From: Owenia fusiformis
Taxonomy: Eukaryota > Annelida > Polychaeta > Sabellida > Oweniidae
Assembly (NCBI GenBank): GCA_903813345.2
Contig: CAIIXF020000002.1
Coordinates: 8,145,555 to 8,209,554, forward strand
DNA: 64,000 bases
Reading direction: 5' to 3'
In this document: positions 10,724 to 22,610 of the stretch, piece by piece
How positions within the stretch are numbered: the first letter of the stretch is position 1
Layout: each line of letters opens with the position of its first letter
Translations under genes and position numbers: made by a program
The notes under the pieces: model-generated
Databases searched by the model: none
What the model saw: only the letters and a program-made list of their open reading frames with translations
Told to the model about the DNA's origin: nothing

Positions 10724-11210
10724 CAGAGTGTCCCGAAAGTATGGAGCCCCCCTAGGCAGACATGTACCAGTGTCATCATAGTGTGTGTCATATATCATTT
10801 TAAAGCTTATGCAAAGTTACATTGACTCGCCAAGTATCATGGTTCAACTCTCAAATGTAAAAAAATACAGGCATTTCAAAATTTAGTGTTTGGTCAAAAT
10901 TAAGTTCAATTTTACACCAAAACACTAGTCAATGTGTCCTCCCGGGCCATCTTAACAGCAGCAATTCTTTTCGGGTCGGATGGATATTGAGTTGGACACA
11001 TTGACTAGTAATGTGGTGTAAAATTGAACTTTATTTTGACAAAACACTAACTTTTAAAACTACTGTAACTTTTTCCCATTTGGGAGTTCAGCCCTGATAC
11101 TTGGCAAATCAATGTAACTTTGGATAAGCTTTAAAATGATATATGACACATACTATGAGGACACTGGAATATGTCTGCCTAGGGGGGCCCCATTCTTTCG
11201 GAACACCCTG
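10724..11210. mobile_element. Mariner-type inverted-repeat element with TA target duplication
   Basis: The ends read CAGAGTGTCCCGAAAGTATG and, in reverse complement, CAGGGTGTTCCGAAAGAATG, each flanked by TA (10722-10723 and 11211-11212). The inverted arms extend over about 220 bp with a short centre. No transposase frame is present. The end consensus is the familiar mariner/IS630 form, so this is a non-autonomous derivative. Confidence 0.8.
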
Positions 11211-11344
11211 TATATCCATTGCAATATGCATCATGTTTACCGGTGATCAGGATTTTGATGTCGAGGAATGGCAATTTATGAAAAGAAATGTGTATATGGA
11301 ATTTATTTTGTATCAAAATTGGACAATACATAATTCATGTCATA

Positions 11345-11460
11345 AAAGTCGAACCATATGATGCGACACTCGAACTGTATGATTCGAAACTCGCATCATA
11401 AAATGCGAAATTCGCATCATCATATATGCGAAACTTTCATCATCATATGCGATTTTCAAT
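11345..11460. repeat. Short array of GATGCGA/TCGCATC palindromic repeats
   Basis: Repeated CATATGATGCGA, CTCGCATCATAAAATGCGAA and TTCGCATCATCATATATGCG words alternate in both orientations at about 20-bp spacing. No gene is present. Confidence 0.6.
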
Positions 11461-11550
11461 CTATGTGATATCAACAGTTAATTTTCTTACATAACTTATC
11501 ATCACACATTGGGTCACACTAACTCAACCACTTTGCAAACATATAGCAAT

Positions 11551-12408
11551 CAGGCCCGTCAGACACTTTTCTTTAAGGGGGTGCGGTTTTTACTTAAAAG
11601 AATAAACTTTAAATAGAAGTCATTTGATGGAACTGAATAAAAATAGAAGTAAAATAAATTCTGATGCTATATTGGTGATTTCCGGGCACTTTCAAAATGT
11701 ATGAGTTAATCAAAAAGGAAATTAGAAAAATTGCATGCATCAATAGAATCAATCTAAAGAAACTGAATCTAAATGCAATCGTTTTCGTTGGGGAGCAAGG
11801 GGGTAGAGGGAGAGGGGTGCCTGAAGTCTGGTTATTTCTGGGCACTTTAAACGTGTTTGAGTAAATAAATGCTATATCCTTTTGGGGCGGGGTGCCAGAA
11901 ATGATTTCAATATGTCATTTGGTGATTTCTGGCCACTTTTAAAGTGTTTGAATTAACAAATACATGTATACATGGGGTAACACCATCATTACCAATTCAA
12001 TATGTAATTTGGTGATTTCTAAAATCACTTTTTTTGAAGAGAATTGTAGATAAGAACTTTTAGATGTCATTTAGTGACTCCTCGGACTTTTGAATTTCAA
12101 TTTTTTTTCAAAGAGTTGCCACCCAAAAACATTCACCATCTCAACTTTTTATTTAATGAGCACTTTTTAAGTGTCTGGGACAATGAATAAAATAAATTCA
12201 TAAATCTTTTTCAATTGTTCTTTTATAGGGCGTGAAGGGTGGTCCACTCCCTCTACAAAATTTTGTAATTTTAAGATGCTATTTCGTGATTTCTGGGCAC
12301 TCTCAAAGTGTAAGAGTCAATTAACAAAATTGATTTTTTAGGGGGGGGGGTGCCAGAGGGGGTGCGTTGGCACTAAACACCCCCCCCTCCTCCAATCTGA
12401 CGGTCCTG
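11551..12408. mobile_element. Element with CAGG-x-CCGTCAGA ends and internal degenerate tandem repeats
   Basis: The left end is CAGGCCCGTCAGA and the right end, reversed, is CAGGACCGTCAGA. Inside, a GTGATTTCTGGGCACTTT-like motif recurs about six times (near 11672, 11830, 11920, 12010, 12150, 12285) with long G runs. The matching ends suggest a hAT-like non-autonomous element, but no target duplication is evident. Confidence 0.5.
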
Positions 12409-13010
12409 ACATACATATGAAACGTTTTGCCACAATATGGGCAATCGATGCCACGATGCGGGCAATTAAATTAGGAATTAGGAAAACCATTTCTTGAGTG
12501 CTGCTCATAATTAAGCATTAGTACTGTCTAGGAAATAGTGTCACAATATGGTTGCAAATAGCAAAATAAATAAGTAATTCAGATTTTTAATGTTTATTAA
12601 TTTTATTTTCATCTTTGTCCGATATGACATTTTGTTCGATGAATACTTATATATTTATCAGATAGATGGCATAGAATTACAATTATTCTCTTGAAAATTC
12701 ATTAATATCTATTTACTTCAAGCTAAGTTGACAAAATATCTGAACAAGGCAAGATGCAACAACCTGCCATTTGTTATTTACGACATATATCACAGACGCC
12801 ATGTTACCGGCGCCGACAGCCAAACGCCGAACACCAACCGCCGTCCACAAATAATTGTTAGAGACTATACATGTATATCATCACTTAATTAGGATGGTGA
12901 CGATTTTGTAATTTTCGGTGAGGCAGTTCCTACGTTCACTCATGACTTGAAATACTTTAATGTGTAGATTTGAAGTTGAAATCAAAATATTAACATGGTA
13001 ACTACAGTTC

Positions 13011-13222
13011 CAGGCCCGTAACCAGGATTTGCCAAGGGAGGGGGGGGTTCAGTATTCAAAAATTTCCAAAGGGGGTTCACTGTTACAATTTTTGCCCAAA
13101 TATGGTTAAAATCACATGAGAAGTGCTCAAAATGGTGAAAAACTGCATGATTTTGAAAGAATTTTTGGCCAGGGGGGGGGGGGGTTGCCCGAACCCTGCG
13201 AACCCCCCTGCCTACGGGCCTG
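13011..13222. mobile_element. MITE with CAGGCCCGTA termini, copy 1
   Basis: 212 bp. It begins CAGGCCCGTAACCAGG and ends with CTACGGGCCTG, and has G-rich runs next to both ends. An inverted, more complete-looking copy of the same family is at 34561-34762, and an internal fragment is at about 26735-26825. No coding capacity; target duplication not resolved. Confidence 0.75.
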
Positions 13223-13399
13223 AGTTTAAAAGCTTTAGATTTATTAAAGCAAACACACATGCATATCTAATTGGTATTATAAATAGCATTTTTGTTTCAT
13301 TTTCCCTCACTTGACACATTGAAATGCAATAATTTAAAGCTGTGCACATTTGACTACAGTCCATATATATAATACAGTTTTAACTCCAGGTTCTGTTTA

Positions 13400-13977
13400 T
13401 GTAAATACACATTCACACAAAAAGGTGCATGTCTCATTAATATTGGAAATGGCTTTTATGTCTCAATTATTCCCTCAGAGTGCACATATTTTCTTACTCT
13501 AGGGATGTACACCTTCCCCAAAATCACCATGGCCATTATTCCACTGATTTGGTAACGACCGACCCCCCAGGCTGATCGCCTATGAATATGGTATATCTCA
13601 ATTCTTCCCTCAACGGGTATATTTAACTATACTTTATATTTACAGTTCTACAACAGTTTTTTTAGTATATGCACATACAACATACGCACACAACTAGATG
13701 CGTGTCTCATTAATATTGGAAATTACTCTTATGCCTCGATTATTCCCCCAGCGGGTACAAACTTTATATTTACAGTTTAACAACAGTTTTTTAGTATATG
13801 CACACACACACGCACACAACTAGGTGCGTGTCTCATTAATCTTGGGAATGACTCTTATGTCTCGACTATTCCCCCAGCGGGTACAAACTTTATATTTACA
13901 GTTAAACTAAAGTTTTATTTGTCTATGCATATACAACTAGTTTCTAACTCATATTGAACATGCCACGAATGTCTCAG
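13400..13977. repeat. ~125-bp tandem repeats abutting the LRR stop codon
   Basis: Units contain GTGTCTCATTAATATTGGAA, a TATTCCCTCAGCGGGTAC-like block and TTTATATTTACAGTT. Copies are at about 13431, 13590, 13700, 13830 and a partial one at 13965. The partial copy overlaps the 3' end of the LRR coding sequence: the stop codon TAA (13978-13980) lies in the repeated word TTATTCCCTCA. Confidence 0.7.
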
Positions 13978-15723
13978 TTATTCCCTCAATGTCGACGGCA
14001 TCGGGTGAGCAGTGTCATTATTGTCGTCATCATTTGTGTCATTTGACTTCTTGGGTTTCCATTTGTAGAAAACAACAGAGGCGCTTGTGATTGTGAACAG
14101 TACGAAAACTGAGCATCCACAAATTATAGAAATCATCAATACACTCAATGGTTGCTTCGCTTTCTCAGCGGGTGATACTGTAATGTTGACAGTTGTTGGT
14201 CTCGTGGTCAAACATAGTTCCCTTATTTCATTACTACTTGTGTATTCAGAATGGGCAGACGACATACTGTAATTTCTGATATCTAAAAATTCTAATTTAA
14301 ATAAATGTTCGCATATATCAGTTAGTGTTTTCTGCAGGTTATTGTTACTTATAAAGAGATTTCGAAGACTATTAAGACCTGCAAATGCCCCGAATTCAAC
14401 ATATGTTATTTCATTAAAAGCAATACGCAGGGATTGTAACGAGACCATACCCCTGAACATACCAGCATAAAGATGTGTGATTTTATTGTAAGACAAAGAT
14501 AGGTATTCACATTTTTCCAAATTAGAAAATGACCCAAGTTCTATCATATCTATTTTATTTTGTGAAAGGTCGATGCTATAAAGAAAGGATAAATTACTGA
14601 ACATGTTTTCTGTCACATTTGTCAGTTTATTTGAAAATAATGAGAATGTACTTATTGCTTGCAAATCAGTCAATGCATCTGTTTCTATAACTGAAATATC
14701 GTTTTGGAAAAGTTTTAGTTGCTGTAAGGATTTGAGGTTATTAAATATTCTTTTTTTAAAAATTCTGAGTTTATTGTTATGCAATTCAAGCATTTCTAAT
14801 GCATGCAAACCAAGAAAAGTGTCGGATTCAATCTCTGAGATGCTATTGTTGTGAAAATTGATAACTTTTACAGATACAAGCCTATTGAATATACCCTTTT
14901 TCAAAATTGAAAGTTTGTTTCCTTGAATCTCGAGATCTTTCAATAATAGCAAACCTGAAAATGCGCCAGTTTCTATCTCTGATATTTCGTTACTCTGAAG
15001 ATTAATTACTTGAAGGGATAAGAGGTCACCAAAGACTCCGGATTTTAAGATTTTTAGATTATTTCTTTGCATGTAGAGTAATTGCAATGATTTCAGACCT
15101 GAAAATGCACCCGGTTCTATTACTGAAATTTTGTTGTCATAGAGATCAAGTTGTCTCAAAGATGTAAGGTGATTAAACATTTTCTTTGTCAAAATTCTAA
15201 GTGTGTTATTTTTCAATTGGAGAATTGCCAATGCTTGTAAACCCAAAAAGGCCTCGGATTCAATCTCTAAAATACCATTATTGCGAAGGGTTAGAGTTCT
15301 CACTGATATCAGGCTTTTGAATGTTTCATTTCTCAATATTGAAAGTCTGTTTCCTGCGAGGTTGAGGGTTTGCAATGATAGCAAACCTGAAAATGCGCCA
15401 GTTTGTATCTCTGATATTTCGTTTTGCTGAAGATTCATTTTCAGAAGAGATACGAGGTCACTGAAAATTCCTGTTTTTAAAATTTTAAGATTATTTCCTT
15501 GCAGATCAAGACTCTGCAATGATTTCAGACCTGAAAATGTCTCAGACGAAATTGTTGAGATATTGATGTAGCTGAGATCCAAGTGCATATTTTTTGTTAA
15601 CAAGTTCTCTATCATTAAGGTGATGTTATTCTTGCCCATGTGTTTCTCTTTGCCCTGCAGCACTTTTAGTAAGGGGGTGACAACTTTAAATAGGACACAC
15701 ACCACAAGCGTTTGTAGCAACAT
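13978..15723 (-). CDS. Leucine-rich-repeat single-pass membrane protein
   Basis: About 581 residues in one exon. A hydrophobic N-terminus (MLLQTLVVCVLFKVV) acts as signal peptide or anchor. About 18 LRRs of 24 residues follow (roughly residues 45-480) with the typical extracellular L-x-x-N-x-I/L pattern. A transmembrane helix (about 527-552) and a short Asp/Asn-rich tail of about 29 residues come last. There is no TIR or kinase domain, so signalling would need a partner. Residues 64-207 and 208-351 are two copies of a six-LRR block, for example SGLKSLQSLDLQ against SGLKSLQLLYMQ. The start ATG at 15723 lies 3 bases after an acceptor (CAG 15729-15727), so a 5' non-coding exon is expected upstream. 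The frame also stays open to an ATG at 15786 behind a duplicated acceptor. LRRNT/LRRCT cysteine caps are not obvious. Likely a cell-surface recognition or adhesion protein; ligand unknown. Confidence 0.85.
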   Translation of the reverse strand: MLLQTLVVCVLFKVVTPLLKVLQGKEKHMGKNNITLMIENLLTKNMHLDLSYINISTISSETFSGLKSLQSLDLQGNNLKILKTGIFSDLVSLLKMNLQQNEISEIQTGAFSGLLSLQTLNLAGNRLSILRNETFKSLISVRTLTLRNNGILEIESEAFLGLQALAILQLKNNTLRILTKKMFNHLTSLRQLDLYDNKISVIEPGAFSGLKSLQLLYMQRNNLKILKSGVFGDLLSLQVINLQSNEISEIETGAFSGLLLLKDLEIQGNKLSILKKGIFNRLVSVKVINFHNNSISEIESDTFLGLHALEMLELHNNKLRIFKKRIFNNLKSLQQLKLFQNDISVIETDALTDLQAISTFSLFSNKLTNVTENMFSNLSFLYSIDLSQNKIDMIELGSFSNLEKCEYLSLSYNKITHLYAGMFRGMVSLQSLRIAFNEITYVEFGAFAGLNSLRNLFISNNNLQKTLTDICEHLFKLEFLDIRNYSMSSAHSEYTSSNEIRELCLTTRPTTVNITVSPAEKAKQPLSVLMISIICGCSVFVLFTITSASVVFYKWKPKKSNDTNDDDNNDTAHPMPSTLRE

Positions 15724-15792
15724 ACCCTGAAATAATACGAAATATGATTCAGATATTAAATATTTACTTAGATAATAATACAACATACCCTG
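15721..15792 (-). other. Duplicated splice acceptor plus start codon of the LRR gene
   Basis: TATTATTTCAGGGTATGTTG occurs twice exactly 63 bp apart (acceptor CAG at 15729-15727 and 15792-15790), both followed by an in-frame ATG (15723 and 15786). Use of the upstream acceptor would add 21 residues. The truncated relative at 27065 has the same arrangement (TATTTCAGAGTATGTTG), so the site is ancestral to both copies. Confidence 0.7.
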
Positions 15793-15949
15793 AAATAATA
15801 AAAAATGTACTCAGGTAGTTGAAGCAGAATCAATCTTATATTTGTATTTTATATAACTCATTATATTGTGAGCAACTATGTGGTGACATTTCGTCATGTT
15901 AATGCCTTGTGTGTTTTAACAATGTGTTTGTTTGTTGCGTTATTTTTGA

Positions 15950-16225
15950 GCAGCACTGTATAATAACCGATGGGCTGACCGACCAACCGACTGACAGACA
16001 ACCAACCAGATAACAAACCAAACAACCCACATATCAACGAACAAGACACCAAGCCAGAAAACCAACTAACAAGACAACAAACAACCAAGCACACAACCAA
16101 GCAACCAACCAGCAAACCAAATAGACAACCAAGAGACAGGCAAACGAACAGACAGAAAGACAACGAAACAAATAGCCCACCTACCCACTAACCAACCGAC
16201 CGACCGACCGACCAACCAACAAGAC
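15950..16225. repeat. ACCN/GACN-rich simple-sequence tract
   Basis: Degenerate (CCAA/GACC)n low-complexity DNA including GACCGACCGACCGACC near 16200. It generates long false open frames on the minus strand. Confidence 0.85.
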
Positions 16226-18755
16226 AACCAGGAAGACATCCGACGAATTTCCTGCAGAAGGACGTTTGACATTTTCATGACATGTGCTTGTTCATTTTTT
16301 CTTTGAATAGGGAGTTTAATAGTAAGTAAAGTAAAATTGAAGTAAATTGTGTGAATTTCTTTATATTTCTTGTAAAAACTACCTGTTCAACCCCATTCAC
16401 CAAAAAGGCGATGATATTCCCTTGTGTTGTACGTTTTAATAATAATAAGCGTCGCTTGACTTTTGTATTAGCAAATTTTATATTATATAGTACGCAACTA
16501 AATTCTTGAATATAAAGAGATTCAAAATAACAATCTCTATTCACGTTCACTGCCGAAGTTTAACTTTGATCTCTCATCGTATATCTCTATTTGATAAGCT
16601 TTGCATTATGATCCCTTTCTCAGGTGCTGTTTGTGAGCCTGGAATTGCCTGCTCTTTCATGTTGAATGTTAGCAATCTGATATTGAATGAACAGAAGATT
16701 CCCAGGTGTTTCATATCTGATCCACAATTAATTGGAAATATTATCAACCCTACTTTTCCTTGATCTACAGTTGGGTAATTTTGTCGAAACATTGAAGAAT
16801 ATATAAATATCAAGGATGTCAGAATCCGAACATTGCTTGAGTAAAATCTGTTGTGATCCGATGACATCGATGACGTGCTGATGATGAAATAGTGTTAGAG
16901 TTACTTTTGGGAGTTTTCGAACCTTGATTTAATTGCCTTTATTAGAAGGGTTCCTCGTTATCAATACTATAATTGTAACATTTTGACCCAGACAAACACA
17001 ACAGAAATTAGGCTATCAACACTGGAGGATAAGAATAGCGCGAAATTGCATTTAAATTAATTATTATCCATATTTATGGAAAAAATGAATAATATGTTTC
17101 AAGTTCCTAATCTCTACTGGTCAATCTTTTTTTCATTTTAGTAACCGTTTGATATCTTATGTTATTCAAAATTGAGAGCGAATGAGCATAACGGGAACTT
17201 TACGGGACACAGACGTTGACGTATAGTGCTGCGGGAATTATATCATATTAACAGGAATTTTTGTGATATACTTCATGTTATTATATGATCATCCGAAAGC
17301 TTACTCACTACCTCATCGTGTTTTACTCACGGTATAATCGGAATACTCAGGCGGTTACATCGGGTCCTATTGAATCGTACTCGTGGTATAATCGGGTCTT
17401 TCATTTTCAACTTTCATCGGTGATTTCAATGATATGCAACGTATGCCAGGGAAACAAATGTAATATATTAGCACCTATTGTATCTTTGAATCAAATGGAG
17501 TAAGTACAGCCATGGTTCTTAGTAAAACATCATTCTTATATTTAGAAGTTGAATTTAGCGATTTGATAGTAAATATTGCATAAAGTACCCATTATTCTGC
17601 AAACATGAGTGCCTGAAACAACAACTATATCTGTTACAGACAATTCTGTGTTTTATCTATTTCTCATATTGAGAAATTCAATATATAAACAGGAGTTTAT
17701 TAACTTATCCCCTACATTTTCAGACATATTCGGGTCTTTGCTCGGCGGTAGGTTGTATATATGCGGGTAAACTTTCCCCGTGTATACAGGTATTGCTCGA
17801 AACAGAATTCAATATTTGTTTTATCATTTCACTCATTTACGTGTATATCAAAATCTGAGTAGAAAGGGATACATATTGCAGTTTTACAATATTCATTAAC
17901 TAACTGAAACGGTCGGTTAATAGGGTTTATGTTCTTGTTATTTTATGTTATAAAGTTTATGGTTGTGTTTGAAACATTGTGTAAATAGAACGCCATATTC
18001 ATAGGAGCATGCAAACTGTCTAATGTAGTTAATATCGAACACAATTAGGAAAATAAGCTGTGAAACAAGAGATTCATTTGAATCAATAAACGTTGCTTAA
18101 AACTTATACTCATTAGTCTTTCATATTTGGAAATAGAGAGTTATTATTGGTCTAACTAGTTTCTGGAGAGTTCTCATTTGTCCAACTAGTTTATAGAGAA
18201 TTATCATTGGTCAAAAAGGTTTTGACACAGCTAACTTTGACGTGTGAGTTGTGCAAGGTTGATATCGTCAGTTGACCAGAGCGCATGATACGATGAAGAC
18301 TGTGTAATTGTGGCTTCTTGTTTGATGTTTGGATTTTGGACCGTAATTTGATGAGTATTGGATATCGGTACAAGGTTTGATATATGGAAGTACATTAGGT
18401 ATAGCCCAATGAGGTACGCCTTTGACTTTATCACGAGTAGTAGTTTGAGATCAAATACTTGAGGTTAGATGTATTACGATAACGGAAGTTAGGGCGTGAC
18501 ATGACCCTCTGGTTTTCCGGGGTTGGATCTCGTTATTAGCATTTCCATTTTATCTCTTATTATTTGTGTCTTGTTTATTACTGTATGCATGTATTGTTAT
18601 ATGTTGTAAATAAATATTTGATGTTGTAAACCGTGTTGATTTTATCCCGATTGTTATCCTTGTAAATACCCTCTGTCCTTTGTTCTTTTTGCTTAGCTAT
18701 ATTTTCAGTACCATCATCAATACCCCCTATAGGGTCGCATTAAATATTAACTATA
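16226..18755. other. Intergenic DNA, no gene recognised
   Basis: AT-rich with only short frames lacking domain features. A TTTATGATATACAGG-like stretch near 17770 resembles the ACAGGTATTGC words in the hairpin at 21062-21154, which hints at degraded repeat copies. Confidence 0.4.
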
Positions 18756-18870
18756 TAGTGTATCCAAAAGTGAAAATTCGATAAATAATGCCATATTTTT
18801 TCACTAGCCTATACACGTGGTCGTGACCTCACATTCGTTGAATACCTGTATTTATTTAAAAAATACACGA
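18756..18870. repeat. Single arm of the AGTGTCTC inverted-repeat family
   Basis: Matches the arms of the element at 20636-20943: both contain ACATTCGTTGAATACCTG preceded by a CTATACA-rich stretch. It lies just left of the 18926-20630 element. Confidence 0.6.
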
Positions 18871-18925
18871 GAAATACATATTAACAGTATAACAATATTA
18901 ACTTATAAATCGATATATACAGTAT

Positions 18926-20630
18926 CACGGGGTACCATCGAATAATTTTGGCAACGTACCGGAGAACGACATTTTACTAAGAAATGGAAATAATTTAGCA
19001 CAATATATATTTTTAACTAGAGTTCTATTTTGATTTTGACAAAAGTAAGTATTCCATGCAATAACTATTTCATTCATGAGTTTGTAGGAATTCTGTTGGA
19101 ACCCAGTTCTGATCAAGTACGAAGTTATTGAAATCGGCGCAGACGGACTTTACTCCGAAAGATGGTTTTTCGATTATAACTTTTCACAACATTTAAGTAT
19201 AGACTTTTGAAAAAAGTACAGAATAGTCCTTATACTTTTGAATAATTCTGTTATTTCTGATTCACACGACTCTGATTTGTTTAATTAAAAAAAATGTTTT
19301 AAAAATATTACTTAGGAACGTAACCGGAGCTGGGAACGTAACCGGAGCAGATCAGTTGAATTATTTAATCAAAAAAATTAAAATATAGGATTTAAAGCAC
19401 ATATACTAATTTAAAAGCATACGGGATTGTTCGAATGCGTATTTATTACATTTTATTTAAAGAAAAAAGTTTATCCATTGTGAAAAATTAAATTTGGTAT
19501 TTACCATGCATAAGTGCACTTACCTTAGAAAGGCTATCAAACATAGAACAATCATTGTATGGAGAATGAAGTGATTAAATGTAGTAAGCAAATAATTCCA
19601 TTTGATTTCACCCATTGTATTTGTTCAGCGAACTATTAGAACCCACTCTGTTATACTATGTCAAGAAAATGGACTTAGTGATATGGAAGTACGATCCTTT
19701 AAAACCAAGGAATATCTGGACAAACACAAAAGGATTACCCACGGAAAAGTTGTATTTGAATGTCCCCATTGTGGAAAAACATGGAAGAAAAGAGCAAACA
19801 TGATCAATCACATTAAAAAAATCACTGAACAATTTAGGAATTTATTAACTCATGAAAAAATAACTATTTTATGGCATCACTTTTGTATTATGCCTATTTG
19901 CTTTTAATTAGCGATGCGACTGATGACTGCCTCTTCTTTGTTTGACAGAACTTTGTACTATACATGTATCTCCTTGTGTTACTTCCCAGCTTCCCACTGA
20001 AGCAATAACTATCAGTGAATTTTTTGATACTCTAAAATATAAGTGCAAAAATATATCTGTAGAAAATTTATATGTTTTGCCATGCATTGATTTTCCTCTA
20101 AGTGAAGGGTAATAAATGCTCATTTTAACATTCATATGTGTTTGTAAATAATATATATGCTTTAAATCATATATTTTATTTTTTTAAATTATACAATTCA
20201 ACTGATCTGCTCCGGTTACGTTCCCAGCTCCGGTTACGTTCCTAAGTAATATTTTTAAAACTTTTTTTTTAATTAAACAAATCAGAGTCGTGTGAATCAG
20301 AAATAACAGAATTATTCAATAGTATAAGGACTATTCTGTACTTTTTTCAAAAGTCTATACTTAAATGTTGTTAAAAGTTATAATCGAAAAACCATCTTTC
20401 GCAGTAAAGTCCGACTGCGCTGATTTCAATAACTTCGTACTTGATCAGAACTGGGTTCCAACAGAATTCCTACAAACTCATGAATGAAATAGCCATTGCA
20501 TGAAATACTTACTTTTGTCAAAATCAAAGTAGAACTCTAGTTAAAAAATATATTGTGCTAAATTATTGCCATTTCTTGGTAAAATGTCGTTCTCCGGTAC
20601 GTTGCCAAAATTATTCGATGGTACCCCGTG
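18926..20630. mobile_element. Inverted-repeat element with CACGGGG ends and 5-bp TSD
   Basis: 1705 bp with arms of about 480 bp. The outer ends read CACGGGGTACCATCGAATAA on both sides and are flanked by exact 5-bp duplications, AGTAT (18921-18925 and 20631-20635). The inner part of each arm carries two copies of AACGTAACCGGAGC. Five-base duplication and CAC-starting ends again recall Transib-like elements, but the arms are far longer than usual and no transposase is present. The centre holds a degraded zinc-finger frame. Confidence 0.8.
19611..19907 (+). pseudogene. Degraded C2H2-type zinc-finger fragment inside the CACGGGG element
   Basis: The frame encodes a finger-like linker (FKTKEYLDKHKRITHGK) followed by FECPHCGKTWKKRANMINH. 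The CX2CX12H spacing is that of a C2H2 finger, but the last histidine is missing and the frame opens at a TTG rather than an ATG. It may be a captured fragment of a host zinc-finger gene or the remnant of an element-encoded DNA-binding protein. Confidence 0.45.
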
Positions 20631-20635
20631 AGTAT

Positions 20636-20943
20636 AGTGTCTCAAAAATTGAAAATTGGATAATTAGTGACACATGTTTATAGTAGCCTATACATGTGAC
20701 GTCACATTCGTTGAATACCTGTATTTACTATTTCTCTGAGAGATAATCAGTATGTGATTGGTCAGTCATGTACCATGTGACTAAAAATACTACAAGGTAT
20801 TTCATTCATGCATAAATCATCGATATGAAATGTGTATTTTATGAAAAATAAATACAGGTATTCAACGAATGTGACGTCAAATGTATAGGCTTCTGTAAAC
20901 ACGTGGTATTACTAATATCAAATTTTCAATTTTCGAGACACTG
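20636..20943. mobile_element. AGTGTCTC inverted-repeat MITE
   Basis: The ends read AGTGTCTCAAAAATTGAAAA and, reversed, AGTGTCTCGAAAATTGAAAA. The arms are about 115 bp and include ACATTCGTTGAATACCTG. A further inverted copy of its central segment (TGACCAATCA and TACTACAAGGTATT words) is at about 21215-21300. Confidence 0.65.
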
Positions 20944-21061
20944 TGTATTTAATAAATTAATATTCTTAAACTGTTAAAATGTATTTCTTCTTTTCTTCTC
21001 AGATTTTAGTATATGCGTATAAATGGGTAAAATAATAAAACAAATATTGAATTCTGTTTCC

Positions 21062-21154
21062 GTGCAATACCTGTATATATTTCTTTTGGATGAATTCCAC
21101 TTGCCCTTCGGGCTGCGTGGAATACACCCTCAGAAATATATACAGGTATTGCAC
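21062..21154. repeat. Near-perfect hairpin
   Basis: GTGCAATACCTGTATATATT pairs with AATATATACAGGTATTGCAC, with inner pairing of ATTCCAC to GTGGAAT and GCCC-TTCG-GGGC-like loop bases. Probably a palindromic MITE; it could fold as RNA. Confidence 0.7.
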
Positions 21155-21300
21155 TCCAAATCATTCAATATTTGTATATTATTTTTCAAAAAAATACACC
21201 TTTCATATCGATGATTTATACATGAATGGAATACCTTGTAGTATTTTTAGTCACATGGTACATGACTGACCAATCATATGCTGATTATCACTACAGAGAA

Positions 21301-22610
21301 ATAATAAACTGTTTTATTTATACATGTATAAAAAATATATACATACCTTCATGGTGTTAGATGGCTTGGAAGTTTTAATAATGGTGAGCGTCGTAAAAAT
21401 TTATTTTAACAAAATTAATAATATATAGTCTATACATGCATTCAGTTCAATATTCTAAGATCAAATGAAAATCTGTAAACACTCCGTATACTGTGTGAGA
21501 TTAACGTTATTTTCTCATTTTATATCTAGTATTGATATTCTGATATATGTATCTTGTAACAATTAGTATTATGATCCGTTCATCATCTGTTTTTCACGAC
21601 TGTTGGATTACCTGTTCTTTCATGGTGATTATTACTGATTAGAATTCCAGCAAATGCTCGCCAAACATATGACATGTATGATATGGAATAAAAAGAAAGG
21701 TACCGTCCCAACAGACCCCCTTTTCTGCCCCCATCAGAATCAAACTTATTTTGCATCTAGAGTATCCTCGCAAATGTACTTCACAATAATATTTCAAAAT
21801 TAGGTCAAATGATGAGCTAATGAGGTCACTGGGTGCAAAAAGGTCAAGTTGGTAAAATCAATCTAATGATCAAGTAATTTCCTTAAACATACCTAAATAA
21901 AATCAAATCACGAGTTAAACCTGACTTAACATTTATTTCCATGGGGAATAGGTATCTTAATAGCCTTTGAGTAGTATTTACACCATACTTAACACAAGGA
22001 AAATGTTTGAAAATTTTCAGTCAAAATACATGTACTGGTATACTGTCAAAATATTGTATTGTAACATATTTGTTGATATTAATATTCTAAAGCTTTGACA
22101 CAACATATTAGTATTTATTGAATTTCTATGGGTACCAATAGGTACAGTTGCTGAAAGTTGAATGTACAGTTTCTAAGGGGTCGGGTCAAAATATCAATGT
22201 CCATAAAAAAACCTAATTGATGTATTTAGGTCTAACCCCCCCTCCCCCTTGTAACAAAATCAAAAATCTTGAAAATTGAAATTCCTAGGAAAACGAAAAT
22301 CGATGTCGGTCACCTAATGAAATCAGTGTTCGACTCCCTCCCCCTAATGAAATTAATTACGTTACTCGATTGACATCGATATTTTGACCCAACCCCTAAC
22401 AGATATTTTAGTTATTTTAAAACTATTCCATGTCAGTATCACTATCCTTGGATAAAGGCAAGTCTTTGGCATCATGGAGAGAGTCACCTAGGAAATCTTT
22501 TGAAAATTGATAGCCTTCATGTCTGGCAACTCCCAAATAGGTGGCATTGTATCCAAAATGGTGGCAGAAATGTTTTAGAAAAAATACCAAAGAAGTCCAA
22601 AAAACTATAT
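21301..22610. other. Intergenic DNA, no gene recognised
   Basis: AT-rich. A C-rich stretch near 22235-22350 repeats the word CCCTCCCCC. No coding signature. Confidence 0.4.

Noticed and set aside
15894-16278. Cys/Leu/Trp-rich frames on the minus strand
   Set aside because: They arise from the ACCN simple repeat.
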